Part shown: piece after piece, positions 41,941 through 53,236 of the stretch
Numbering within the stretch: position 1 is the stretch's first letter
Layout: each line of letters opens with the position of its first letter
NCBI RefSeq assembly: GCF_000003815.2
Contig: NC_049988.1
Coordinates: 4,248,193 to 4,312,192 of the forward strand
Reading direction: 5' to 3'
From: Branchiostoma floridae
Taxonomy: Eukaryota > Chordata > Leptocardii > Amphioxiformes > Branchiostomatidae
Length of the DNA: 64,000 nt
Made by a program: the position numbers and the translations under genes
The notes under the pieces: model-generated
What the model saw: only the letters and a program-made list of their open reading frames with translations
Databases searched by the model: none
Told to the model about the DNA's origin: nothing

Positions 41941-44900
41941 GTGAGTCAACATTTATATTGAGTTAGATAAGCCTACATGAACAATAAGTCTATGTGTCAA
42001 AAGAGGAACAACTAATCACATTAACTTCCCTTTCGAATATCCTTGTCAGTTAAGTTTTGTATTCAAAAGCTGGTCGGTTAATATGCTAATTGATCATGTC
42101 AATGGTGCTGTTGTTTATGTACAAACAATTGATGCGAAATGCTATACCTCTTTAACAAAACATGCCCTGAAACCATGTAGAATTGTAGAATGGTATGGAA
42201 CAAAAGTTACTTCAACGAACGTGTTTATATACCTCTGCTAATAAAACAATTTCGTCATCAGAGAGCGGGGTTGTTTTAACGACCACGAAAATGAAAGCAT
42301 TTTGAGTTTCAGTAGCCCTTCCTCTGTCTTGAAAAAAAACAACGTTAGTCATAAACTCAAGTAGCTGTCGTTCACACCAGATAGACAAGGGTCTCTCTGA
42401 CTTTGACGATTCGCTTCAAAATGTTATTTTGTAAACAGCAGTTTGATCATTATTAGCCCGATTGACGCCTTTGCAAGCGAAGACATAATTCAAAGTTCGG
42501 CACAAAATGCTGTACTTTATAGCTTTGTTCTTTACAATTGTTAGCTCATCGGCTAGTTATGTTGCAGGTAAGTGTATGATTGAAAAAAATTGATGAAGAC
42601 GTAATGCTAAGTTCAACGAAGGAGTTGTGTACATGTTTTTGTTAGTAACTGTATATTTTGAAATGTAGAAAAAGTGTACTTTGCATAATGAGTGTGTGGT
42701 ATCGTAGTAAAAGGTCCCAAAGCGTCAGCAACAAGTACGCTCTCTGTTTTTAGGAGCAAACTTGGTCGGACCTCCGTTGCTGACGGTCAAGAGAGGAGAC
42801 GACGCTGTCTTTGATTGGTATTTTCACCCCGACCCCGGCTCTGACGCTAAACCCAGTCAATACCTGTGGTTCAAAATGACAGCCGAAGGGTCTGCTAGCC
42901 ACATATTTACTGTCGTCCTTCCCGATATGACCATAGATAACGTCAGGCAGTTATACGAAAACCGTGCACTCATTGCAGGCCAGGTTGGTCTGAAACTTCT
43001 TAACGTCAGCAAGACGGACTCTGGAACGTACGAGCTTAACATGAATTTTGAAAATGCTCGTTCCTTGATTGAACAGACCACGCTGGACGTACAATGTAAG
43101 TATAAGTCCTTTGTGATTCAAATCATTCGAATGTACTTTACTAACAAAAAAGCATACAAGTAGATACCATAAAGCACTGCGGAATAGATAACGTTACAGA
43201 TGTATGTAAAAAATGTCAACTATTGTACATTCAAACGTTACAGGATGTAGTAAGACGCTATGGTTTTAAAACGCTGGTCAAATTTGTGCTGGCCCTATAG
43301 GCGGTGTAGCCGGGCTCTGAAGCCACAGATTTGTCTCTATGAACTGCCGAAAACAGGACGGGGTGTCACCACTTGATGTTTTTACAATTAGGATACGGCG
43401 TCTATCTGTCGCCAGGTCCCGGGTTGATTTTAATTGCTAGTTTTAAAAAAAAATCAGGGCCGTTCCCAAAAATACCCCGGAAGCCACAGGGTGCCCCACG
43501 GGGCCACGACTGATAGTGCAAAACAGCCGGTAAACTACCAGGAGGGTTTCCTTTTGGCAACTGTGACCGTACCGTCGTCACTACCAGCCGGTACTGTGTG
43601 GTCACTACCAGCAGGTATCTCAATGCTTCATACATATATCTAAAAGAGTGCCCAGCAATTATAAAGTGTGCTTATTTGTGGTTTTCAGTTTGCCTAATGA
43701 CACATTCCGATATGTTTTGTGGCCAGATCCACCGACAGATACAAAGGTAACTACGATGGATGGGTCCAAGACAACCACGAAAAGCATGCTATTAAAGCAA
43801 GGAGACACCTTGCGGTTAAAGTGTACCACGGACTCCAACCCGAAGTCAAGCTTCTCCTGGAGGAGACTCAACAACACGCTGTCACCGGTCGCTGAAGTAA
43901 ACGCAACTTCGGGCGCTCTTACTATCCACGATGTTCGTAAAAACGACACCGGAATCTACCAGTGCCGTGCGCACAACGGTCTGGACCCGGATGGAAGATG
44001 GAACGTTAAAGTCACGATTCAGTGTAAGTAGCATTTATCGATACATCTAATATTTTGAGAGAAGCGTTTTTACCCTGTATTTCTGAGTCATATAGGTCAT
44101 GTAAATGCCCATGGTGACGCATCAGGGGCAGAGGCGTTTCCGATTGAAATCGATGAGATTTTGTTTCAGCGTAAGATGCGCGTTTGGCATGATATCCTGA
44201 ATATGTAATGTCTGGGCCGCATTTATTATGGGAGCATAGGTCGAGCGATCATCGTACGATTCTGACGCAATAGGATTTTCAAGCAGGCCGTGACAAAACC
44301 AACCACCGACATGGATCCAAAACAGCATTTTGTGTACCTAGACAGTTGAACTTTACAGGAGAGATACATGTTTGTCCTCCAAAATGCCGATAGCGATCGT
44401 AGGACGATCGCACGACCAAGGAGGTTCCCTTGGCACGACCTACATGTGACCGCGCCCTTAGTGTATCAATAACGATGGCTAGCGCAGCAAACATTTTCTT
44501 TGTACATTTTATGGTCATAATTTCTTGCATAAGATTTCAATGCGTTTTACCCATGAATGTTTTTTTAAGTTTACATTTCACTGCGTTGCATGTCATCATA
44601 TTATGATCTCCATCAAAGACGTGTTTAATCGCATGCCACATTAGTACATTAGTTTTCTTCATATGTGCAATACGGTCAGTGCAATATTACAAGCAATAGC
44701 AGAAACAGAAGTGTTATGTGATATGCCTATCTATTGTGGTGGCTATATTGTCATGGGCTGACCCTTGAAAGGCACAGGTCACGTTAGGTGTCAACAAAGA
44801 ACAAATACAGTTTTCTGCTGTATCACATCACATTACCTTGCGTTTGGCGGTGTGAAAAAGCCGTCTCTACTCCACAAAAGCTGAGATAATATTCTTCAGA

Positions 44901-47900
44901 TTCTCCGACGATGACTACCGCCTATATCGCCTACCCAAGCCGAGACAACATTACAAAGGGAGACGATGTGAGAATCGGATGTCGTGTCAGCGATGCCCTG
45001 CCAAGCCCTACTTTTTACTGGGAAAGACTTGAAGACAGCAAGACACGTGGTCTACCGTCCTCTGCAATTGTGGACGGAAACTTGGGTACCTTAACCATCC
45101 CTAACGTACAACCAAGAGACGCAGGAGTCTATCGCTGTATCGCTGACAATGGCGTGCCACCAGACGGATCTGCACTGATTATGTTAAATGTTACAGGTGG
45201 GAATAATACTATCTACGACACAATGGTGATTACACTATGTGCAATTCTTTCCCATCCTAGAAGCCAACAGCCAACGCACGGTCAAAGACTGCATTTTTAA
45301 CCCTGTGCAAACCAGGAGAACTACAGCATCCACAGCAAAAAAAAAATAATAATAAAATATCCGTGATTTCAGGCTACAACAACAAAAACAACATAATCAA
45401 CGACGTTTTAACATAACCAACACTTGAAATATGAAATTGAAACTAAGTACTTTTTTGCCGACTCCTTCAGCCTTGTTTTGTTTAAGCGTTGGTTATGTGA
45501 AATAAAGTCCTCATTCATAATATCTTTATTAAAGCAGATGAGCTTTCGATATAAAAGCAACGTACCGTACGTGTTTCCTGCTTTTAGATTGCCAGCAATA
45601 CCTACAAATCCAAACAAAAGTTTTAGACATTTACCTATATCTTTAAATCATAAAAAGTGCAATATTATGATGGATTATGCGTATTTCACTCTTTGTCGAT
45701 TCATTTTCCCTAGCATATTTTTCGGCACCTTTTATGCCCCAGTGTAATGCACTGAGATATGGGATGAAGCCTAAAATGAGATATTTTATTTACAGCTGAT
45801 GAACCAGTGTTCTTACCACAGTCAAACGTCACAACAAGAGTGTCAAAGATCACTCCGCGTTGGGTTATACCAACATTCACGTCCGTCGCCTTTGCTCTTT
45901 GGTTGTCGTGTATCACCATACTGTGGATTTATACGTCAAGAAGGAAGAACAAAAAACACAACAATGACCAATGGGCACACATCTTCGTAGCTACAGAGGA
46001 TTACTACCCAGAATATCAAAGTCCTAGTCGTGCAGCACTTCGTAAGTATCTAAAGTTTGTATATGCCAGTTTTACTTTCATTTCCATTGTTATTTGACTG
46101 TATGACGTTTTGTGCTTGCGATGCGATGTTGTAATAAAACACTATTGTTTTCTCAGTTCTCTCCAGTGCGTCATCGGAAGAAAAGATGGCTGACCCGGTA
46201 GTGAGGGAATTCTGGGATCGCCTGATGACAATGGACGCAGATCGCGTCCTCGTCTGTCTGCAGGAGAAAGAGGTATTTTTGGTTTTTATATTTCTCCATC
46301 CGTTCATTGTCATTTTCCCTTGACAATGAGACATCCAAAATCATTGCTAATGAAAATATGACTAGAATTGTCTAAGGTCTCCATAATCACATGAAGTATA
46401 TCGTTTCCTGATTTCATCTAAGTTTGATGTTCTCTGTGTTGAATTTGACTTTGCGGTTTGGCTCAGGGATCAGACTTGCGCCTCTAACAACTTTCTGTTA
46501 TAGTTGTTTTTGTTATCATCATCTACTTAATACATATCATATTAAGTTCATTACATATTCTGGAAAGATGGAAGGATGCCTATCATATTAAGTTCATTAC
46601 ATATTGTTACAAGCATAGTCATTGTATTCCGTTCTAATATTCCATTTTCGCTCATGGTGTTGCTAATATAAGTTCATCATATTTATTATCTTTTGCAGTG
46701 CATTTTATGATGTTATGATTTTATACAATAATTCAGATTCTGAAGGTCGATGATGCAGCTGGAATCCGCCGTGCGCTCTCCGTGGTGGAGACTCTCCTGG
46801 AAACAGTCTGCGTACTGGAAAAGGAGAACGCAGCCCGGGTACTCAGCGAGGCCCTCCGGAGTTCAGAGCAACAGGACCTCGCTGATCTGCTGGATGGAAA
46901 AGGTAAGATTTTAAAAGACTATCTATTTTCTATATTTTTATCTATTCCTTCCAGTACCTTGCCATACCATATACCTCACCGTATACCATGACATTTCTCA
47001 ATGGGGGACAGGTTGAATAAAATTTCTATACGGGAAATATGCGGATCCAGATGTCTTACTGAGGGACGACTGCGGTGCGAAGGATTTCGGTAGCTTGAAG
47101 AATGAGTCCACTCTACTTTGCACTACATTTCTCAATACGTTATTTATAAACGAAAACAGATAATTGCACATCTTCCATGCCATTCACACAGTTCTCCCCG
47201 ATGCTAAGGCTGTGACTGTGACCAACACCACGGACTCAACATTCAGTATCGAGTTCAAGCCAGCCTACACCAACATCCAACACTTCGGTGACGTGGACAA
47301 GTATGTCATCACTCTTGCTGTTGCCGCCGACGAACCACAGGTAAAATAAAGCCCCCAAAATTGCACCACTTTGCTCAGAAGCTATTTCTGTTACCCCTAT
47401 ATGGTATGTCTAGCAAAAAGATGTAAGGATTCCGTTAGGAATGCATTCGTTGACTCTTGCATTGGTAGAATTTTTCGGAATATTTTCAAGCTAGAACCAA
47501 TGTGGAAAAGACTAAAGACCCTTCCCGTCGTAAATACTGATATGCAACTTGTGCTCGTCAGTACAAACCTGATGTGTTCCGCGCGCCATAAGGCGATTTA
47601 ACTCATATGCAATACAACCAACAAAGTCAAAACAAAACAATAGTATAATACAATTAGCCCCTAGCCCTTAGACGTCGCAACAGAATCAATTTTATTTTTT
47701 TGCTTGTTGAGTTGTAATTTCTTTTTTCCAACTTCATTTATATTTCCTCTCTGTGCATCTTGCAAATTCTGTTTTCCCGTCAATTCACTTAGGCCACTAT
47801 ATGTACAATCATTTGCAGTTGATAAGACCATAACTGCATTGCAAGCTCATAGGTGTACGGTTGGCGCAAGGAATTATTGTTGAATTTCAGGTCATCGACA

Positions 47901-50900
47901 CACTGGACCTACTCCCATCTAAACCACTACATGCCGATTTCACCGACTTGAACCAAGGAACGTCATACAACGTCACCGTCGTCAGCACGAGGGGTGATGT
48001 TGCCAGTGCCGGCACCACCCTTACTGTTACTACAAGTGAGTAACGATACATAGTACATACATCTTGTGTTGCGTTTTGAAATTTATTTTTGAGTAAGCCA
48101 ATCTTTCAGCAAAGAATTCTATAATGATTGGCTACAATATATAATGTCGAAACGTTTAGTTTTATCCTTTTGTACCTGTTCCCCAGTTGGAGGTTATGAG
48201 GTTCCCAGTCCTCTGTTGGCATCACTCAGTCCGGACGAGCGGTCTCAGATTCACGACGTCCTCATTCCAAAGGATAGGATCACCTTGCAAGAATCTCTGG
48301 GGAAGGGTAAGTTTTCGCTTGTATGTGTTATGCTTTGGTCACAATTGCACTGGTGTTCTGAGGTGTTGGCCACCAAGCTTCAAGGGGCCTTATCGGTGAA
48401 AGGGCTGCTAGAGGCTTGCTTTAGTCAGGCTAGGGTTAACCTCTGATCAAAGGTAGTAGTAGAAATTGTTAGAAAGTCTCGAAAATTGAAAGATCTGCTT
48501 ATGATGATTTTACTTTACACTCCCATTATGATTCTGGGAAGGTTTGTCTATTGCTTTTTTTCATGCCGTGTGTTCCTTTTCCAGGATATTTTGGCGAAGT
48601 ACGGCGCGCGACCTACCTTCGAGATAGGTGCGAGTTCTGCGCCGCCAAAACATTATATGGTAAGCAATCATCGAATTATCTACTCCTTGTTGGTGGAAGT
48701 ACACATAAGTTATGACTATCTTACTTTTGGTCTGGCCAGTCTAATATCAGTGCAGCAACTGGGAATTCTTTCAACATCAGTTTACATTGAGAGTGCACTA
48801 ATCCTTCAAGACAACTGACATCTGCATTCCAGTCATTAAGACATTCAAATAGTAAAAAAAAAATCAAATTTAAAACGTTAACTATCTGGTTCTAACAGCC
48901 TTACCTAGGGTTGATTAAGGAATTTGAAATATGTCATTTGGCTTGAGATTAGTCCAGTATCGATACGTGCAATATATATTATTTCTTCCTTTAAATGTAC
49001 ATGCAATCTATATTGCCCATGCAAATAGCCTTTAGCTATAATCAATTAGGTGCTAACCTTAGGAGAGAGAAAACATGACGGTTACAGAAACGCAGTTGCT
49101 AACCATTCAGTATAACATTTATATAATAGAATTCATGCTACAATGCATACGTGTAGGTATCGTATGATTGACTAGAACAAACAATCTTGTGGCATGCTGA
49201 GTGCTATATCTATATACCGTTACTCAGAAAACGGTGAATGCACTTGACAAGAAAGAAGCTGTACGCGTGAGTCTGGTGGAAAGAAATTTCACAACTGGAT
49301 CACTCTGTGGAAGAAAGACTTTCTGTGTTTTCACACATTTGGAAATTTGTACTGAGAGGTTATGATATAAAATATACTCTTGTTTTACCTACAGAAACGG
49401 CCTCGCACACTGACATGGAGTCGCTCCTGCGGGAGGGACTGCGCATGATCAAGTTCGACCACGAAAACGTCTTGAAACTGATCGGCATGTGTGTCCATGG
49501 CAACCAAGCAATGATCGTTCTCCCTTACATGAAGAATGGGGATCTACACAAATACCTGAGGAACAAACAGGTGAAACTATTTTCACTTTCTTATCTTTGT
49601 CGTTTCCCTTTCTTTGACCTCGTTTATTTTTCATCTGTTCTTTTCCTCTCTACGACACCTTTTCTTTCCATTCCTTTCACTTTCTAGAGAAGAAGATAAT
49701 CATTTATTCTTTTGATTCCATTTTTTCCGTGATAACATTCACGGAAGATAATACTGCATCAGAAATCATGAACGCAATGAAGCATAGAGTTAAGTATTCA
49801 TACATAGAAACATAACATCTATCCACAGATCTTGCCACTGCCGGAGAATCTCCGCCTTTGCGAAGAAATCGCCCAAGGCATGGCTTATCTGACAGACCAG
49901 GACATTGTTCACAGGGACCTGGCTGCTCGAAACTGCATGTACGTTTATTCTACTTAAATATAGTCTCCCTCACTTTTAGCTTGCTGTGGCTGACAACTGT
50001 CACTGTGTAATATGTCGCTTATGATGACAAACGGGCGCTGTTGCGGTCTAAATGTGATTTAGACGTCGATCGGAATACCCTTAAAAGGCCCACTATGTAG
50101 GATTATGATACAACAGAAAAAAACGATTTTCCTACCGTTTCATTAGTTATATCCTTAACCCTTAGCATCGTATCCTAATATTCAGAAAGAAAAGTTGCAA
50201 TTTCATTGCCCCATAAAAACATGTTTCAATATTAATACTGTGATCTTCTAACCAACGCGAGCCTAAAAATGGCCTATCAGCTGCCATGTCTCCTTCGCAC
50301 CCTGACTGCCCAGTGAAATGATATGAGTGTTTCAAAAGAATAAAGATATTTATTATTTTGCTATCGAGCCAGTCTGGAGTGTGCCTAACTGATTACCCCA
50401 TCCCGGGATCTACCTGGCCAACATGTTGTTATTTACAAACAGGAGGGTCTAGTTTGAGATGGTGTTTGTCTCTGAGCAGACCTTGGGCAGCTTGTGTTAT
50501 ACAGTTCACAAACACCAGGAATATTCAAAGTAATGATGCAAATGTGCTAAATGTTGTTATCGAGAATACCTTTTTTCACTTTTGGGGCCCAACACTACAT
50601 AATGTTCTTTGCTCTGTTTAACTAATGTTCTGTGTTTACAAATGTTTTAATGTTGTACGGTAAAAGCGTAATGTATATCATTATCGACACTCACAATAGC
50701 TTTTTTTCAAAATATGCCTCTTTCGGAACTAAAGGCTTGATGAAGAGTTGCATCTTAAGGTTGCTGACTTTGGGCTGTGCCGAGACGTGCGTGAGAAGGG
50801 ATACTACAGGATACAGCACAGAGACGTAGGTGTACGTTTATGCATGCATGCTTGCAATTTCCTCAGCATCGCTATCTTTTTCCAACTTAAACTTCACTAA

Positions 50901-52353
50901 AACCCTTAAAATTCCTCTTTATGTGAATCAAAATAAAAGCTTATACAATATATCATTTCATCAATTTAGAACTATAAAGGTAACTCTCTTATTCTAAGGT
51001 TTCCTAAATCAAGGTGATCAGAACAACATGGTGAACTTGTAAATTTCAGGCGATTTTTATGCTGATTTACTGAGTGTTGCTGTGCCTTATGACCTCCAGA
51101 CCTCCATGAAGAAGGGAAGACAGTATAGTTTGGGGCATCTCTCTTTCTTTCTCTCTCTCTTTGTGCATTTTTGTGTTTGTTTATTTGCTTGCTTGTGTGT
51201 TCATGTTTACGGATATTTATGGTCATCATAACTTAAAAAGGCAGAATAGATGGTGATGGTATATATCATGTCTCTCTCCAACTCCAGGTCGCGTTACCAG
51301 CAAAGTGGATGGCACCGGAGAGTTACGAAGACCAAATATTCGACACAAAGACTGACGTGGTAAGTTTATCCTTTCTGTTTCATTTGTATTTCATTCATAG
51401 TTATCAATTGTTACCTTCTTTAAAAGTAGATGAATGTCTTATTGTATATCCATGTACGCACAACGGAAGAAAGACCGGTTTAATTTGGCTTTAACCGTTT
51501 TCTTTCAGTGGTCGTACGGTGTCGTCCTGTGGGAGATCTTCTCTGGTGGGAAAACACCATATCCGGGCGTGCACCGGTTCGTCATAGAGCACATTCTGGA
51601 TGGCAACAGAATGGAGCGGCCCAACATATGCCCCATCCCAATGTAAGTGCTAAGTACCAACCAACAGAATTTTTTCAGAAAATCACAATTTAGTGACATG
51701 ATTTCACTAAAAAAGTTAAATCTATAAGTTTCATTGACATACCTGGCAAGTAATAGCAACTCCATGGGGGTAACGTTAAAACCTACGTCATCAAAATGGG
51801 GGCAACCGACCAGCAAAGTCTCATGGAAATCTAGCCTATATAGCCAATAGGTAGCAGTATTATAAGATCACATGAAAACAGCGGTCGCTGTCGTGTCGTT
51901 AAATCCAGTGTTAGGCCATCGCAATACTAAGTATCCAATATCACGATTAAATGTGCAAACATGATGATAATTTATGGCTTCAGATGAAACAGGGATACTC
52001 TACAAACTATCAGGCGATTTTAAGTCACACACTGATCTTTTGGGAAAACGCTGAAACGACCTAACTAGCATCTTTCGCTGGTCGGCTGCCGCCATTTTCC
52101 TGACGTATTAGTTGGCTGTGAAATGTGAATTTTCGCTTATGCTTCTACCAGGTACAATGAGGTGATGAAGCAGTGTTGGCAGAAAGAGCCAGTGAAGAGA
52201 CCAACGTTCAAGGAAATCCTGGTTAAACTGAAACAAATGAGCGCGTCGTCCAAGCAACGGTCTGAGAACGAGATTACAACGGTTTCACCATACCTAACGC
52301 CATCAAAATCCGCTCATGACCCTCTTCTGAAAACAAATCAACATGTCCCCTAG
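41871..52353 (+). CDS. Receptor tyrosine kinase: Ig x3, TM, death-fold-like, FN3-like, kinase (complete)
   Basis: Exons: 41871-41940, 42754-43095, 43727-44023, 44900-45196, 45796-46041, 46157-46272, 46737-46902, 47192-47340, 47891-48035, 48187-48306, 48585-48659, 49395-49570, 49829-49938, 50735-50825, 51288-51359, 51509-51642, 52152-52353. Every phase agrees; 935 residues. Signal peptide 1-23; Ig1 24-137 (no disulfide cysteines), Ig2 138-236, Ig3 237-335; membrane segment 358-381; helical module about 430-511; FN3-like 513-609; kinase about 640-900. Kinase motifs are complete: GKGYFGEV, Lys671, Glu688, HRDLAARN (761-768), DFG (781-783), paired Tyr793/794, APE (809-811). [10 protein letters not shown] and ARNCMLDE resemble MET and the TAM receptors. 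It should be an active receptor kinase signalling from the plasma membrane. Ligand unknown. The module order is one I do not know from any named receptor. Confidence 0.9.
42507..42567 (+). CDS. Receptor kinase alternative first exon 1b: second signal peptide
   Basis: Encodes [20 protein letters not shown], ending in phase 1 at G|GTAAGT, the same phase as exon 1a, so either can join the Ig1 exon at 42754. It has no acceptor-like requirement if used as a first exon. Product would be 932 residues. Confidence 0.65.
42754..43095 (+). CDS. Receptor kinase exon 2: Ig V-type domain without disulfide
   Basis: [20 protein letters not shown] through [11 protein letters not shown]. The usual B-strand cysteine is replaced (AVFDWYF) and the F-strand cysteine after Tyr is Leu/Asn (TYELNM), as in the first domains of CD2/SLAM-family proteins. 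Phase 1-1. Confidence 0.85.
43727..44023 (+). CDS. Receptor kinase exon 3: Ig domain 2
   Basis: Joined to exon 2 it reads LDVQYPPTDTK; the cysteines are in LRLKCTT and GIYQCRA, with the tryptophan in FSWRRL. An open frame runs upstream of the acceptor, but the GGCCAG acceptor at 43726 is the one that keeps phase and gives the common VQYPP linker. Phase 1-1. Confidence 0.87.
44900..45196 (+). CDS. Receptor kinase exon 4: Ig domain 3
   Basis: Reads [11 protein letters not shown] at the join; cysteines in VRIGCRV and GVYRCIA, tryptophan in FYWERL. Exactly the same length (297 bp) and phase as exon 3, suggesting an exon duplication. Confidence 0.9.
45796..46041 (+). CDS. Receptor kinase exon 5: stalk, membrane segment, basic stop
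   Basis: Membrane segment [20 protein letters not shown] plus LWIY (358-381), then the basic stop-transfer TSRRKNKKH. The cytoplasmic part has [12 protein letters not shown], three tyrosines that could be phosphorylated. Confidence 0.88.
46157..46902 (+). CDS. Receptor kinase exons 6-7: helical, death-fold-like module
   Basis: Exons 46157-46272 and 46737-46902. About 80 residues rich in Leu/Ala/Glu from [20 protein letters not shown] to [19 protein letters not shown]. Predicted all-helical; the final [17 protein letters not shown] resembles the last helices of death-effector (DED) or CARD modules. The fold assignment is tentative; the exons and phases are solid. Confidence 0.8.
47192..48035 (+). 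CDS. Receptor kinase exons 8-9: FN3-like domain
   Basis: Exons 47192-47340 and 47891-48035, about 97 residues. The pattern [18 protein letters not shown], then YVITLAV, then [18 protein letters not shown] fits a fibronectin type III domain (Leu-x-x-x-Thr-x-Tyr-x-Val). It follows the membrane segment, so it would be cytoplasmic. The intron splits the domain mid-way in phase 0. Confidence 0.82.
48187..52353 (+). CDS. Receptor kinase exons 10-17: juxtamembrane-type linker and tyrosine kinase
   Basis: Exons 48187-48306, 48585-48659, 49395-49570, 49829-49938, 50735-50825, 51288-51359, 51509-51642, 52152-52353. The linker [20 protein letters not shown] matches in style the MET linker before its kinase. 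The glycine loop is split by an intron after GKG. Catalytic Lys, Glu, HRD Asp763, Asn768 and DFG Asp781 are all present. C-tail of about 35 residues ends LKTNQHVP with a lone Tyr in VSPYLTP; the MET bidentate docking motif is absent. Confidence 0.92.
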
Positions 52354-52984
52354 GTAATATTCCTACACGCCGTTCTACTTGGTTGTCAGGAACCGTTGCC
52401 AAAAAAAAGGGAATCGTTGCCATCTGAAAAAAATTGACCCATAGTGAATTTTATTGTGTACAAACACACTGCTCTAAATTTTCTTGCGGCCTCTCTGAAC
52501 TATGACCTGACTACGTGAGTGTGACGTCAGTTGAGCTACTAACTGACTGACTGAGCTACTAAGGCAGTTGAGAACACGGGTACCACCGTGAAACTTTGCT
52601 CTCGGGTCTGCTAATATGAACTCTGACCCAGTGAAAAAAAGACAGGACGTCCACGTCGATGTTCTGTGTGTCGGCTGCCGGTGAGAGGCCACCCGGGACC
52701 GCCGCACGCACGGTGGCCGCGGAAAATGCGCAACTGAGCGACAAGAAGTATCCTCAGGCGAAGAACATTTCCGACGATAGCGGGTAAGCTCTCACGTCCA
52801 GGAAAAGATACGACGCTTCCGAGACCAGATGCGTGGGCCATGGTCGGACGATATCTCGAAAGACGCGGATTGGAGTCCAACCCAAAGAAATTCAGACTAT
52901 CGAGGCGAGAGAGCCAACACTAATGGACAACAGGGGACGTCCAATCCAGTTTCAAGAATTCAGGATTAGATTTCAGTCCCCTGC
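52354..52984. other. 3' flank of the receptor kinase
   Basis: No further exon. Candidate poly(A) signals lie further on (aataaa at about 53228, 53320 and 54355); I cannot tell which is used. Confidence 0.35.
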
Positions 52985-53236
52985 AAGGTTAATTGGCCTT
53001 ACGATTAGGGTTATTGAATCCAAGAAGCTGGAGGTACTGAGTTCGAATCCTCACATGTTGTGCACTTAACGGTGTAAATGAGTACTTAAGCTTCGGTTAG
53101 GGGCATCCTTAGGATAGGACGTTCAGAGGTCCCGTGTTTGAGGAGAGCCACACCTCGAGCACTTTAAAGATTCCACCACACTTATCGAAAAGAGTAGGGG
53201 ACCTTCCCGGTGTGATTGGATCAAATAAAACTGTCC
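52985..53236 (+). mobile_element. tRNA-derived SINE, 5'-truncated
   Basis: B-box gagttcgaatcct, then the body words aggataggacgttcagagg, gagagccacacctcgagc and actttaaagattccaccaca, ending gatcaaataaaactgt. The body aligns with the minus-strand SINE at 9418-9930. Confidence 0.7.

Noticed and set aside
43648-43726. Upstream extension of receptor kinase exon 3
   Set aside because: The frame is open, but the acceptor at 43687 breaks phase with exon 2; only the GGCCAG acceptor at 43726 keeps it and gives a normal Ig linker.
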